Made by a program: the position numbers and the translations under genes
Source of the DNA: Hahellaceae bacterium
GTDB lineage: Bacteria; Pseudomonadota; Gammaproteobacteria; Pseudomonadales; Oleiphilaceae
DNA: 64,000 bases
NCBI GenBank assembly: GCA_016744695.1
Contig: JADGDV010000005.1
Coordinates: 62,001-126,000, forward strand
Reading direction: 5' to 3'
Shown here: positions 24,223 to 34,249 of the stretch, in pieces
How positions within the stretch are numbered: the stretch's first letter is position 1
Layout: each line of letters starts with the position of its first letter
The notes under the pieces: model-generated
Database searches by the model: none
Told to the model about the DNA's origin: nothing
Seen by the model: only the letters and a program-made list of their open reading frames with translations

Positions 24223-26154
24223 CTAGGCGGGGTCATCACTCTCAAGATAAGTGTATCCACTCAAGCCCTGTTCTAACTCCTGAAGCAGACCTGACTTTTC
24301 TTCTAGAGGGATATCGCTATTAGTCAGCAATTTCTGGTAGGCATGAAGCAGTGTATTGGGGTCAAAATTCACATATCGCAATACTTTATCTACGGTATCA
24401 CCCTTTATAGGGTTTTGAATTATAACCTCGTTATTGTCTCCTATCGCAATATCAACCGAGTCAGTATCGCCAAACAAGTTGTGCATATCCCCCAGAATCT
24501 CTTGATAAGCACCGGTTAAGAAAAAACCTAACATAAAGGGCTTTTCTTTAGGGTAGGGGGGTAGTGGTAGCGTTGTTTCGATGCCATTTTCGTTTACATA
24601 TTTGTCGATTCTTCCGTCGGAGTCACAGGTTATATCTTGAATAACCGCGCGAGACTCTGCGGGTTCATTGAGACCTTCCAAAGGCAAAATAGGAAATATC
24701 TGATCAATCCCCCAAATATCAGGTAGTGACTGGAATAATGAGAAGTTAACAAATAATTTATCCGCCAGTTTTTCATTGAGTTCATCCATGATTTCCTGAT
24801 GAACTCTATTCTCTTGCTTTAGTCGTAAACGGATTTCTATGCAGCTTGCCAGATATATTTGTTCAGCATGAGCTCTATCTTGAAGTGTAATAATGCCATG
24901 GGCAAACAGGCTATGTACATCGGATATCGCATGAGCCGCATCATGATAAATCTCAATGATAGACCGTTTACTGTTAGATAAGATAAGGGTCTGGTAGTCC
25001 TCCCACAGCGTTTTAAGAGGGGCGGGAATATTTCCCTTAGGGGCTGTGAGTTGACCTGCCTCAGGTGATTCTACATTAATAACATCGGCAACTAATATGG
25101 CGTGATGAGCGGTTAAGGCTCTCCCTGATTCGCTAATAATATTAGGGTGAGGAAGGTCGGAATGCTCGCACTCTTCTTTAAATGCATGAATGACGTTATA
25201 GGCATATTCAGCAATACTGTAATTCATTGAGCAGCTACTGCGAGAGCGGGTGCCTTCGTAATCTATGCCTAGGCCTCCTCCCACATCAACAGTCGTAATG
25301 TCTGCACCTAATGATCTTAACTGGCTGTAAAATCGTGCACATTCACCTAAACCGGTTTGTATATCCCGAATGTTGGCTATTTGGGAGCCAAGGTGAAAGT
25401 GAAGTAGTTTGAGAGAGCTTAGCGTTTTATGCTTTTTAAGGGTGGCAATGACGTCTAAAATTTGGTTTGCGGATAGGCCAAATTTTGATTTATCGCCGCC
25501 TGTATTTTGCCAGTTACCTTTACCTATAGTCGATAAGCGTATTCGTACACCTATTAACGGCGTAACCTTAAGTTTGGCGGCTTCTTCAATAATCAACATG
25601 AGTTCAGAGGGCTTTTCAACCACGATAAACACTTGATGGCCTAGCTTTTGTCCAATAAGGGCAAGGCGAATATATTCTCTGTCTTTATAGCCATTACAGA
25701 TAATCGTAGAGCCTGGTTTTTGTGACAGAGCAAGTACCGCCATTAGTTCAGGCTTACTGCCGGCCTCAAGCCCTATTTGGCCACGTTCTGCGGCGGGTTC
25801 GGCACGAATAATTTCTTCAACAACCCTGCGTTGCTGATTTACTTTGATCGGGTAGACTATGCTGTAATTGCCTTTATAGTCATGCTGCTTCGCGACTAAA
25901 TTGAACGCATCACAGAGGCTATTGACTCGGTCATGTAATATCTCATTAAAACGGATTAAAAGTGGTGTTTGTAGTTGGTTTTGCTTGAGACGTTCAACGA
26001 GTTTTTTTAAGTTTATTTGTAAGCCATCATTATGACGGTGAGGTTTAATAATTACATCACCGGAGGTGTCAATATCAACGTAACCCTCACTCCAGTAAGG
26101 AATGTTATATTTACTGCTGCTTGTTTCTTTCATTAAGTCCTTTAAATCTATCAT
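24223..26154 (-). CDS. speA: Biosynthetic arginine decarboxylase
   Basis: SpeA is a PLP enzyme that converts arginine to agmatine, the first step of the agmatine route to putrescine. At about 643 residues it matches the long bacterial enzyme. Landmarks include YPIKVNQQRRVVEEI with the PLP lysine, LEAGSKPELMAVLAL, HFHLGSQIANIRDI and VDVGGGLGIDYEG. ATG 26154 is preferred over 26178 because it gives the usual short leader, but neither has a strong ribosome site. It is divergent from speE, with a palindrome between them. Confidence 0.95.
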   Translation of the reverse strand: MIDLKDLMKETSSSKYNIPYWSEGYVDIDTSGDVIIKPHRHNDGLQINLKKLVERLKQNQLQTPLLIRFNEILHDRVNSLCDAFNLVAKQHDYKGNYSIVYPIKVNQQRRVVEEIIRAEPAAERGQIGLEAGSKPELMAVLALSQKPGSTIICNGYKDREYIRLALIGQKLGHQVFIVVEKPSELMLIIEEAAKLKVTPLIGVRIRLSTIGKGNWQNTGGDKSKFGLSANQILDVIATLKKHKTLSSLKLLHFHLGSQIANIRDIQTGLGECARFYSQLRSLGADITTVDVGGGLGIDYEGTRSRSSCSMNYSIAEYAYNVIHAFKEECEHSDLPHPNIISESGRALTAHHAILVADVINVESPEAGQLTAPKGNIPAPLKTLWEDYQTLILSNSKRSIIEIYHDAAHAISDVHSLFAHGIITLQDRAHAEQIYLASCIEIRLRLKQENRVHQEIMDELNEKLADKLFVNFSLFQSLPDIWGIDQIFPILPLEGLNEPAESRAVIQDITCDSDGRIDKYVNENGIETTLPLPPYPKEKPFMLGFFLTGAYQEILGDMHNLFGDTDSVDIAIGDNNEVIIQNPIKGDTVDKVLRYVNFDPNTLLHAYQKLLTNSDIPLEEKSGLLQELEQGLSGYTYLESDDPA

Positions 26155-26227
26155 GTGTACTTTTCTGTATATAGCCATTATAGATGGAAATAAAAATCGT
26201 GACTATTTTGTGGTTAAGATTAGAATA

Positions 26228-26242
26228 AGTCTGATACAGACT
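26228..26242. promoter_or_regulatory. Palindrome AGTCTG-ATA-CAGACT between speA and speE
   Basis: A perfect 15-base inverted repeat lies in the 141-base divergent interval, with a further AGTCT half site at 26247. It could be an operator shared by both polyamine genes or a hairpin in the speE leader. Confidence 0.4.
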
Positions 26243-26295
26243 AATAAGTCTATAGTTAGTAGGTCTAGACGTCAGCAGGTCAGGAGAATACAGCC

Positions 26296-27192
26296 ATGAG
26301 TAATTTATCATCCGACGCATCCATGAAAGAATTATCTAATGAAAAATGGTTCACTGAAAAATTTCAGAATGAGGGCACTGCATTTTCTTTGAAAGTAAAA
26401 GAGAATCTTCATGATGAAATGAGTGATTTTCAGCATATTGAAATTTACTCAACCGAAACGTTTGGTAATTTAATGGTGATAGACGGCTGTGTGATGTTAA
26501 CTGAGCGTGATAATTTCCTTTACCATGAAATGATGACTCACCCAGCATTATTTACTCATGCAAACCCTGAAAAAGTAGTGATTATCGGCGGTGGAGATTG
26601 TGGAACATTAAAAGAAGTACTTAAACACCCCGATGTGAAAGAAGCATGGCAAGTTGAGATTGATGAGTTAGTGACTAACATGGCGAAGCGCTACTTTCCT
26701 GACTTGTGTTCTTCAAATAACGACCCAAGAGCTAACTTTTTCTTTGGTGATGGCATTAAGTGGATGGCTGATGTGGTTCCAGGCTCAATTGATGTGATTA
26801 TTGTTGACTCAACAGACCCTGTAGGCCCTGCAGAAGGCTTGTTTGCGGTTGATTTTTATCGTAACTGCATGCTGGCGCTTAAAGATGGCGGTATTCTTGT
26901 GCAGCAAAGTGAGTCACCGTTATTGCACAGTAAAACCATTATAAAATCGGTTCATAGTGATATGAAAGAGGCGGGTTTTGACTATGTTCATACGCTTCCT
27001 TTCCCGCAGCCTGTATACCCTACGGGCTGGTGGAGTGCCACGATGGCTGGCAAACAGAAGTCACTCGTTTATTTTCGTGAAGAAGATGCGGAGCAACGAC
27101 CTTTTGTAACTCGCTACTACAATAAGGACATTCATAGAGGTGCTTTAGCAGTTCCAGAATTTATGAAAATTGATTTGAACTTAGAGGCTTGA
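26296..27192 (+). CDS. speE: Spermidine synthase (polyamine aminopropyltransferase)
   Basis: SpeE transfers an aminopropyl group from decarboxylated S-adenosylmethionine to putrescine. The 298-residue protein has the methyltransferase-like core IIGGGDCGTLKEVLKH, FFFGDGIKWM, IIVDSTDPVGPAEGLF and the substrate region PFPQPVYPTGWWS. The second half of the glycine motif has Cys where many homologues have Gly. Start ATG 26296 follows AGGAGA by nine bases. It is divergent from speA. speD, which supplies the aminopropyl donor, is not in the window. Confidence 0.95.
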   Translation: MSNLSSDASMKELSNEKWFTEKFQNEGTAFSLKVKENLHDEMSDFQHIEIYSTETFGNLMVIDGCVMLTERDNFLYHEMMTHPALFTHANPEKVVIIGGGDCGTLKEVLKHPDVKEAWQVEIDELVTNMAKRYFPDLCSSNNDPRANFFFGDGIKWMADVVPGSIDVIIVDSTDPVGPAEGLFAVDFYRNCMLALKDGGILVQQSESPLLHSKTIIKSVHSDMKEAGFDYVHTLPFPQPVYPTGWWSATMAGKQKSLVYFREEDAEQRPFVTRYYNKDIHRGALAVPEFMKIDLNLEA

Positions 27193-27226
27193 GTGTAAGT
27201 GTATTAGATTTGATTGGACACAAAAA

Positions 27227-27250
27227 AAGGCACCTTTAAAGGTGCCTTTA
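27227..27250. terminator. Bidirectional terminator between speE and amtB
   Basis: A perfect 24-base palindrome whose arms are AAAGGCACCTTT, with A-rich sequence on the left and T-rich on the right, lies between the convergent speE and amtB genes. Confidence 0.8.
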
Positions 27251-27289
27251 AATCAACAATGGATGTTGATGAACTTATTATTTACAGTG

Positions 27290-28570
27290 CTACTTGCCGG
27301 TGAACTCTGGGTACGCTTCCATACCACACTCTGCAAGGTCAACACCTTCGTACTCTTCTTCTTCGCTAACACGAATACCTATCACTGCTTTCAGGATTGC
27401 CCAAACAATGAGTGAAGCACCGAATACCCAGATGAAGATCGTTGCAGCACCCAAGAACTGTGCTACAAAAGATGTGCCGTCATTTGTAAATGGAACAACC
27501 ATTACACCAAATAAGCCAACCACTCCGTGTACAGAGATAGCACCAACTGGATCATCAATCTTTAGTTTATCTAAAGTAATAATGCTGAATACTACTATTA
27601 CACCACCAATGGCGCCGATAATTGTTGCAGATAATGCTGTCGGTGTGTCTGGTCCAGCTGTTATTGCCACTAAGCCCGCTAAAGCACCGTTTAATAGCAT
27701 CGTTAAATCAGCTTTACCGAATAATAAACGAGCCGCGATTAATGCTGACATTGCACCGCCAGCAGCGGCCGCATTAGTGTTCATAAATACAACAGCAACT
27801 AAGTTAGCGCTTTCTACACTGGCTAATGCCAATACAGAGCCACCGTTGAAACCGAACCAGCCTAACCAAAGAATAAAGGTACCTAAGGTCGCCATTGGCA
27901 AGTTTGCACCCGGAATTGCATTAACTTGACCATTAGCACCGTATTTACCTTTACGAGCGCCTAGTAAAAGAACACCCGCTAATGCCGCTGATGCGCCGGC
28001 TAAGTGTACAATGCCTGATCCTGCAAAGTCAGTGAAACCAAAGTAGGTCATTTCACCATCTACCACACCATTTTCAATTAGTTCAGCAAGGCTGAATAAA
28101 CCGAAAACTGATTCTCCACCCCATGTCCAGCTACCTGACATTGGGTATATAAATGCGGTCATTACAACAGCAAAAGCAAGGAAAGCCCATAGCTTCATTC
28201 GCTCGGCAACGGCGCCCGATACAATCGACATAGCCGTGGCTACGAATACAACTTGAAAGAAGAAGTCAGCAGAAGGTGCATAAGTCGCAGCCTCTTCAGC
28301 GCCAGTAACGCCGTCTGCAACAATACCGCTTAAGAAAAACATCTCTGCGCCGCCTTTATACATAATAGCGTAACCGCAAATCATGTACATGGTGCATGAG
28401 ATCGCAAACAAAGCGACGTTTTTAGTTAGAATTTCAGTGGTGTTCTTAGAACGTACAAGGCCGGCTTCAAGCATGGCAAAACCTGCTGCCATCCACATAA
28501 CCAGCGCACCACACATAAGAAAATAGAACGTGTCCATTGCATATTGCAATTGAAGAATATTGTCTTCCAT
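27290..28570 (-). CDS. amtB: Ammonium transporter
   Basis: AmtB is an eleven-helix inner-membrane ammonium channel. The 426-residue protein shows the family core WMAAGFAMLEAGLVRSKNTTEILTKN at the front, FTDFAGSGIVHLAGASAAL (with the channel His) and SVHGVVGLFGVM (second channel His) later. It follows glnK by 68 bases on the same strand, the classic glnK-amtB pair, in which GlnK blocks the channel when nitrogen is plentiful. A sigma-54-type site before glnK would make the pair nitrogen-responsive. Confidence 0.97.
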   Translation of the reverse strand: MEDNILQLQYAMDTFYFLMCGALVMWMAAGFAMLEAGLVRSKNTTEILTKNVALFAISCTMYMICGYAIMYKGGAEMFFLSGIVADGVTGAEEAATYAPSADFFFQVVFVATAMSIVSGAVAERMKLWAFLAFAVVMTAFIYPMSGSWTWGGESVFGLFSLAELIENGVVDGEMTYFGFTDFAGSGIVHLAGASAALAGVLLLGARKGKYGANGQVNAIPGANLPMATLGTFILWLGWFGFNGGSVLALASVESANLVAVVFMNTNAAAAGGAMSALIAARLLFGKADLTMLLNGALAGLVAITAGPDTPTALSATIIGAIGGVIVVFSIITLDKLKIDDPVGAISVHGVVGLFGVMVVPFTNDGTSFVAQFLGAATIFIWVFGASLIVWAILKAVIGIRVSEEEEYEGVDLAECGMEAYPEFTGK

Positions 28571-28638
28571 CTTAAGCCCTCCGCATAGGCTTAGTTGAAT
28601 AATAAATCTAAAGATTGTTTGTTTCGTATAAATGCCGT

Positions 28639-29004
<366 letters not shown>

Positions 29005-29084
29005 TTAAGTTTTTGGTCAGCTGACCAGAGCTTTTCTACGCACACTGTACTTATTAAGTAACCGTGCGGATTGTACGTAGTATT

Positions 29085-29102
29085 AGCACTAGCTATGCCA
29101 AT
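29085..29102 (-). promoter_or_regulatory. Candidate sigma-54 promoter for glnK-amtB
   Basis: Read on the minus strand the site is TTGGCATAGCTAGTGCTA: a GG and a GC doublet exactly ten bases apart, as required for -24/-12 promoters, with TTGGCA matching well and GTGCT one mismatch from TTGCT. It lies about 108 bases before the glnK start. NtrC sites further upstream were not resolved. Confidence 0.55.
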
Positions 29103-29341
29103 GACAAAAATAACATTAAAAACAGTTAGATAGCGATATTATTACTTAATTTAGTTAATTACCAAGCCCAATTATAGCGCATTGTTGTGATCTAAGAATG
29201 TATTTGGTGCAATAGTTGTTTTCGAATGACGTATTGAGCACTAAAATGGTGCGTAATGAATAATTTAGCGCTTATTGATTAGCATGTTAGAATGTTCAAC
29301 TGAAAATCAGACACCAGACTTTATTAAAGGAATCATTGCAG
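29103..29341. other. Divergent intergenic region glnK / ubiK
   Basis: The rest of the 364-base interval is AT-rich, with no gene, repeat-family copy or RNA recognised. It should hold the NtrC enhancer for glnK and the ubiK promoter. Confidence 0.4.
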
Positions 29342-29584
29342 ATGCTAACCCCACAACAACTTTTAAACACAATACATGAGCAAGTGGGTCAATTTATTCC
29401 TGATGCTGCTAAATCTGCACAAGACGATCTACATAATCACGTAAAGATGGTTGTGAGCAGTGTCCTGACAAAATTAGACCTTGTAACTCGTGAAGAATTT
29501 GAAACGCAGCAAGCCGTATTACAAAAAACTCGCTCGATGCTTGAACAGTTAGAGAAGCAAGTGAGTGAGCTAGAGAAGAACTAG
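29342..29584 (+). CDS. ubiK: Ubiquinone biosynthesis accessory factor UbiK (YqiC/BMFP family)
   Basis: The 80-residue protein has an amphipathic N-terminal helix and a C-terminal coiled coil (SMLEQLEKQVSELEKN), the BMFP/YqiC pattern. UbiK assists the soluble UbiJ-containing complex for ubiquinone synthesis. ATG 29342 follows AAAGGAA by nine bases, while the frame opens with TTG six bases earlier. It is located next to comM and glnK as in Pseudomonas. Confidence 0.88.
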   Translation: MLTPQQLLNTIHEQVGQFIPDAAKSAQDDLHNHVKMVVSSVLTKLDLVTREEFETQQAVLQKTRSMLEQLEKQVSELEKN

Positions 29585-29682
29585 ATTTAAAAATAATATT
29601 GTAATGCAATATTAAAAGTTAAAGGGTGCATGGACCACCTACGGTCATGCACCACCATGGAACATTAATAGCAAGGAACGCT

Positions 29683-31194
29683 ATGTCTCTCTCAATTGTT
29701 TATAGTCGCGCCCGCGTGGGTGTGAGTTCACCTTTAGTGACGGTAGAAACACACATTTCCAACGGTTTACCTAGTCTTTCTATTGTTGGTCTTCCTGAAA
29801 CAGCGGTTAAAGAAAGTAAAGACCGGGTCAGAAGTGCGTTGATTAACTCTGGTTTTGACTTCCCTACCCGAAGAGTCACCATTAATCTGGCACCTGCCGA
29901 CCTTCCTAAAGAAGGGGGGCGATATGACCTGGCCATAGCATTGGGTATTTTGGCTGCTTCCAATCAACTACCTATGGAACCCTTGGATAAACGTGAGTTT
30001 ATTGGCGAGCTGGCACTAACAGGTGAGCTTCGGGGAGTACAGGGTTGCTTACCTGCGGCAATGGCTTGCGGTAAAGAAGGCCGAGCACTTTATGTGCCGA
30101 CGGTTAACCGTGATGAAGCATCGCTGTGCAAAACAACACGAATGCTTGCTGCTCGACACCTGTTAGATGTGTGCTCTGATATTCAGGGACAAACTAAATT
30201 ACCCGAAATAGTCTTTGATGAGCTACGTGTCGAGAGAGCCCCTGTGGCTGATTTATCGGAAGTAAAAGGGCAATTTTTAGCTAGAAGAGCATTAGAAATT
30301 GCAGCGGCAGCCGGTTTGAATTTATTGTTTTACGGTCCTCCCGGAACAGGAAAGAGCATGTTAGCTTCACGGTTACCCGGTATTCTTCCGGGTCTGACGG
30401 AAGCAGAATCATTAGAAGTGGCGGCGATACATTCTATTAGTGGTCGGGCGCTAGATATTTCTACCTGGGGGCAACGTCCTTTTAGAACACCACATCATAC
30501 CGCTTCAGCTGTTGCCTTAGTAGGCGGTGGTAGTTCACCTAAGCCGGGTGAAATATCCCTTGCTCATAATGGTGTGCTTTTTTTAGATGAATTTCCGGAG
30601 TACAGCCGTAAAGTGTTGGAAGTATTACGTGAACCATTAGAAAGCGGGCAAATTGCTATATCACGAGCGGCCTCTCAAGTGACCTTTCCCGCTCGCTTTC
30701 AGCTCATCGCTGCAATGAACCCTTGTCCTTGTGGTTATCATGGACATCCAAGTATTGAATGCACCGACACTCCGATACAAGTGGCTAAGTATCGCCAGAA
30801 ATTGTCAGGCCCGTTGTTAGACCGTTTTGACCTGCATGTAGAAGTGCCAGCGCAGTCAGGTGATGTGCTGGTTAGAAAAACACTGAACTCTGAAAGCAGT
30901 GAAACGGTTAGAGAGCGCGTTCTAAAAGCCAGAGAGTTGCAATATAAGCGTTCAGGTAAGGCAAACAGGGAACTATCAGGAAGTGAACTAGAGGAGGTTT
31001 GTCAGCTTAACGAGCAATCTCGTACTTTATTGGAAGGAGCAATGAATCGTCTAGGGCTTTCTGCTCGGGCATTTCATCGTGTCTTACGCGTAGCGAGAAC
31101 TATTGCCGATCTACAGCAAGTAGAGACGGTATCTACCCAGCATATTACCGAAGCGTTGGGCTATCGAAAACTAGATCGTCGAACGACATCGTAA
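29683..31194 (+). CDS. comM: ComM/YifB family Mg-chelatase-like AAA+ helicase
   Basis: ComM is a hexameric helicase promoting branch migration during natural transformation. The 503-residue protein runs from an N-terminal Lon-like fold (SLSIVYSRARVGV) through the AAA+ module (Walker A FYGPPGTGKSML, Walker B VLFLDEFPEY) and a Cys-containing insert NPCPCGYHG to the C-terminal MgChl domain. The start at ATG 29683 behind AAGGAA is preferred over the open frame from 29626. Confidence 0.95.
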   Translation: MSLSIVYSRARVGVSSPLVTVETHISNGLPSLSIVGLPETAVKESKDRVRSALINSGFDFPTRRVTINLAPADLPKEGGRYDLAIALGILAASNQLPMEPLDKREFIGELALTGELRGVQGCLPAAMACGKEGRALYVPTVNRDEASLCKTTRMLAARHLLDVCSDIQGQTKLPEIVFDELRVERAPVADLSEVKGQFLARRALEIAAAAGLNLLFYGPPGTGKSMLASRLPGILPGLTEAESLEVAAIHSISGRALDISTWGQRPFRTPHHTASAVALVGGGSSPKPGEISLAHNGVLFLDEFPEYSRKVLEVLREPLESGQIAISRAASQVTFPARFQLIAAMNPCPCGYHGHPSIECTDTPIQVAKYRQKLSGPLLDRFDLHVEVPAQSGDVLVRKTLNSESSETVRERVLKARELQYKRSGKANRELSGSELEEVCQLNEQSRTLLEGAMNRLGLSARAFHRVLRVARTIADLQQVETVSTQHITEALGYRKLDRRTTS

Positions 31195-31224
31195 CTTGAA
31201 TCAATTGACCTACACTTTGTGAGT

Positions 31225-31251
31225 AAGCCGTAGCTTAGCTGCGGTATGCTT
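31225..31251. terminator. Possible hairpin between comM and guanine deaminase
   Basis: TAAGC and GCTTA flank an inner CCGTAGC/GCTGCGG stem with one mismatch. It sits between convergent genes but lacks a T-run, so terminator function is uncertain. Confidence 0.35.
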
Positions 31252-31726
31252 AATACATCACTTTATCAGGCAGGGTTACCCATTCAGCCAATAGTGCTTT
31301 GCCCTCTGCCGGAAGTAGCGCTGACATATCTATTTTTCGTTGTTCTGTTGGTTTTGCAATCTCTTGGTAAATATGGCTGTCATTAAACCCCGCTAAGCAA
31401 GCATCTTCGCTATTAGCTGAGAACCAGATTTTATTAATTCCGGCCCAATAGGCAGCACTAAGGCACATAGGGCAAGGCTCACAGCTTGTATAGAGCTCAT
31501 AGCCGTCCAGTTTCCACGTACCTAACTTTTGGCCTGCATTTCGTATAGCCATAATTTCTGCATGGGCAGTCGGATCGTTTGTTGTTGTTACGCTGTTACA
31601 GCCAGAGGCCAATTCGATGCCGTCTTTAGCGATGATTGCAGCAAAAGGACCCCCATGACCTTGTCTCATATTGTGTTGAGCTAGTTTTATTGTTTTTCTA
31701 ATAAGTTCAATATGATGCGCTTCCAT
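31250..31726 (-). CDS. guaD: Guanine deaminase (cytidine-deaminase fold)
   Basis: The 158-residue zinc deaminase has the catalytic TAHAEIMAI (His55, Glu57) and the zinc-binding SCEPCPMC (Cys85, Cys88). The N-terminal GGPFAAIIAKDG and SVTTTNDPTAHAE, with GFNDSHIYQEI later, match Bacillus-type GuaD more closely than tRNA adenosine deaminase. It would hydrolyse guanine to xanthine in purine salvage. A related nucleobase substrate cannot be excluded. Confidence 0.85.
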   Translation of the reverse strand: MEAHHIELIRKTIKLAQHNMRQGHGGPFAAIIAKDGIELASGCNSVTTTNDPTAHAEIMAIRNAGQKLGTWKLDGYELYTSCEPCPMCLSAAYWAGINKIWFSANSEDACLAGFNDSHIYQEIAKPTEQRKIDMSALLPAEGKALLAEWVTLPDKVMY

Positions 31727-31825
31727 AGGGTCACCTCTTGTTATTCTTAAGTGTTTACAACTTGATTATTTTTTAACTCACTTCTATCATGCGCGGATAT
31801 TGAATTTTAGTTTAAAGAGATTGCA

Positions 31826-32524
31826 ATGACTGATAATACTACAAAATCAAATCACCCACCTATACGAAGCTTCGTGATTCGTGGCGCTAGAATGACTAAC
31901 TTACAACAAAAAGGGTGGGATCAGTCATGGGGTGAAAAAGGCTGTTCTATTGAAGAGGGTATGCTTGATTACTCTAGCTTGTTCCCGGGTAATAAGTCGG
32001 TTGTCTTAGAAATTGGCTTTGGTATGGGCGGCTCTCTGTCTGAAATGGCTAATAGCAATAAAGATGTAGGCTTCATTGGTGTAGAAGTACACCGTCCAGG
32101 GCTTGGGGCTATTTTAAACCTGATAAATGATCTTCAGTTGGATAATATCCGGCTTTTTTGTGATGACGCGAATGACGTGTTGGCGAAGTGTATCCCGGAC
32201 GGCTCTCTTGATAGAGTGCAGCTTTACTTCCCTGACCCATGGCACAAAAAAAAGCACCATAAGCGTCGATTGGTTCAGCCTGAGTTTGTGCAGAATATTC
32301 GTAAAAAGCTTAAAGTTGGCGGTGTGTTCCATATGGCGACAGACTGGCAAAACTATGCAGAGCATATGATGGAAGTGATGTCTGCTGCTGAGCATTATGA
32401 AAATATTGAGGGTTCAGGGCAGTATGCCTCTCGACCGGAATATCGCCCTATTACTAAGTTTGAACGACGAGGTGAGCGTTTAGGCCATGGTGTTTGGGAT
32501 TTACTATTTAAGCGTACGGTTTAA
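31826..32524 (+). CDS. trmB: tRNA (guanine-N7-)-methyltransferase
   Basis: TrmB makes m7G46 in the variable loop of tRNA. The 232-residue enzyme has the SAM-binding start [16 protein letters not shown], the acidic VEVHRPGLG and the family-specific [18 protein letters not shown] purine-rich AAAGAG lies ahead of the ATG. It is convergent with the receiver-TPR gene, with a 22-base gap. Confidence 0.97.
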   Translation: MTDNTTKSNHPPIRSFVIRGARMTNLQQKGWDQSWGEKGCSIEEGMLDYSSLFPGNKSVVLEIGFGMGGSLSEMANSNKDVGFIGVEVHRPGLGAILNLINDLQLDNIRLFCDDANDVLAKCIPDGSLDRVQLYFPDPWHKKKHHKRRLVQPEFVQNIRKKLKVGGVFHMATDWQNYAEHMMEVMSAAEHYENIEGSGQYASRPEYRPITKFERRGERLGHGVWDLLFKRTV

Positions 32525-32546
32525 ATGCACTTATTAAATTGAGTAA

Positions 32547-34169
32547 CTATGCGGTTAATTTTTCGAGTTTCTTAATCAAAAACTGATAACGTTTGTATTG
32601 CTTGTGATCACTTTTGATATGACTCACCCGATCAAGACATTGCTGACATAATTGTAAGTGATCACTACTATCTTGTTCGGAGGGTATGAGTTTCATTAAC
32701 ACCTGAATAAGGTTCAAATTAAGTGCAGGGTGCCTTGGCGAATAAGCGAGTGCATCTTGAAATACCTCAATGGCCTTCTGGTGATCTCCTGACTCAAAGT
32801 GCTGAATGCCAATTTTATTAAGTTCAGCTGCTTTGGTTCGGTCCTGCCACGAAACAGGCTCGTCACGTAAGGCTTCAATTTTCTTTTTGAGTACCTCATC
32901 ATTCCCATGCAATGCAGATAACTGCGTTAAAACTAACTCTGCTTCACTATCTTTGTTGAGTGTAAATAGGGTCTGTGCATACTCCATAGCAATGTCTGGA
33001 CTGAGCTCTGAGGCTATCATTAAATAAAATTGTTGTGCTTCGTCTAATGCTTGGCTAGCCTCGTTATCTTGTTCGCAGGCTGTATGGATACGTGCCTTTA
33101 TCATGCTTGATTGAAAATTCACTTTATCTTCATCGTCAAAGCGCTTTTTTACACTCTGAATGGCACCTAAGGCCTCTTCTGAACGGCTGAATCGAAGTGT
33201 TCTTTCTAATGTGGTTGATGTTTCATGCAGGCAGCGGGCAAAATTTAGGTAATTGTTGGCGTTTTGATAAACTGATTGTTCACCATGTTCGGTGGCATTT
33301 CTAAAGGCTTCTGCCGCTATTTCATAGTCTTGATTTTCTATACACAACTCACCCAATCTAACGTGTCTTTGTATGGCTCTGGGAGAATGACCTACGGCTT
33401 CAAGGAGTGTTTCTTGTGCGGCTTTTTTTCGTTGAGTATGCTCATAAATGTCGGCTAGCAAATCATAAGCGGTTAAGCATAATGGGTTGTTTTTAAGAAT
33501 ATCTTGTAAAATAGGTTCGGCTACAGAGTATTGTTTTTCTTCGATGGCCACTTTTGCTAAGCCTATTTTTGCCCAGAGCAAAGGTCGGGTTCTGAGTACA
33601 TCGTTATACACGGCTTTTGCTTCATCGTATTGTTTTGTTTGAAGCAGTAATGATGATTTGGTTTTATTGCACCAGCTGGAATATTTGCTGCGTTTACGTA
33701 TCTTTTGTTCGCAGAGGTAGATCGCTTCATCAATATCATCGCAATCAATGGCGTATTTAATATCGTAGAGCGCTTCAGCGTCGAGAAGAAGGTTGTCTAG
33801 TCTTTGTTTTAACGGATCACGAGTAATAGGTTTGCTGATATAAGCGTCTGGTTGGTATTCAATAGCCCCTAGTACCATTTCTTTGGTGGTGTCTGCGGAC
33901 ATCATAATGAAAAGCGAAGTGTGTTTTAGAAACTTGCGGTGCCTGAGTTCTTCAAGTACTTGTTGGCCATTTTTGGCTCCAAGGTTATAGTCACAAATAA
34001 CCACGTCAAATATTCCTTTTTGACACTTCTCTACGGCTTCAACGCCATCTGCTGCAAAATCAATAAACCAGGCGCCATAGGACTTCAGGTATTCATCCAT
34101 AATCATTCGAAGTTTAATATTGCTATCAATGATCAAGAATCGGGTTTGGTTATATTCCCTGAAAAACAT
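32547..34169 (-). CDS. Response regulator receiver with TPR repeats
   Basis: The 540-residue protein begins with a CheY-like receiver: FLIIDSN strand, phospho-acceptor Asp60 in VVICDYNLG, and Lys in ISKPITRDPL. The second acidic residue after the first strand is Ser16 where many receivers have a second Asp. The remaining 400 residues form at least six helical TPR-like repeats, with no DNA-binding or enzymatic output domain. It may act as a phosphorylation-controlled scaffold. The cognate kinase is not nearby. It lies between trmB and hemW. Confidence 0.85.
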   Translation of the reverse strand: MFFREYNQTRFLIIDSNIKLRMIMDEYLKSYGAWFIDFAADGVEAVEKCQKGIFDVVICDYNLGAKNGQQVLEELRHRKFLKHTSLFIMMSADTTKEMVLGAIEYQPDAYISKPITRDPLKQRLDNLLLDAEALYDIKYAIDCDDIDEAIYLCEQKIRKRSKYSSWCNKTKSSLLLQTKQYDEAKAVYNDVLRTRPLLWAKIGLAKVAIEEKQYSVAEPILQDILKNNPLCLTAYDLLADIYEHTQRKKAAQETLLEAVGHSPRAIQRHVRLGELCIENQDYEIAAEAFRNATEHGEQSVYQNANNYLNFARCLHETSTTLERTLRFSRSEEALGAIQSVKKRFDDEDKVNFQSSMIKARIHTACEQDNEASQALDEAQQFYLMIASELSPDIAMEYAQTLFTLNKDSEAELVLTQLSALHGNDEVLKKKIEALRDEPVSWQDRTKAAELNKIGIQHFESGDHQKAIEVFQDALAYSPRHPALNLNLIQVLMKLIPSEQDSSDHLQLCQQCLDRVSHIKSDHKQYKRYQFLIKKLEKLTA

Positions 34170-34249
34170 TTTGGACCTTTGCTTGTGACGAAAACTAGTT
34201 ATTTTTGTTGTGAATTATAAGCTTGCCTGTATTTACTATAGCCTGCTTT

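Noticed and set aside
27294..27929. A 211-codon plus-strand frame over amtB
   Set aside because: It is a shadow of the hydrophobic amtB reading frame, with a low-complexity product.
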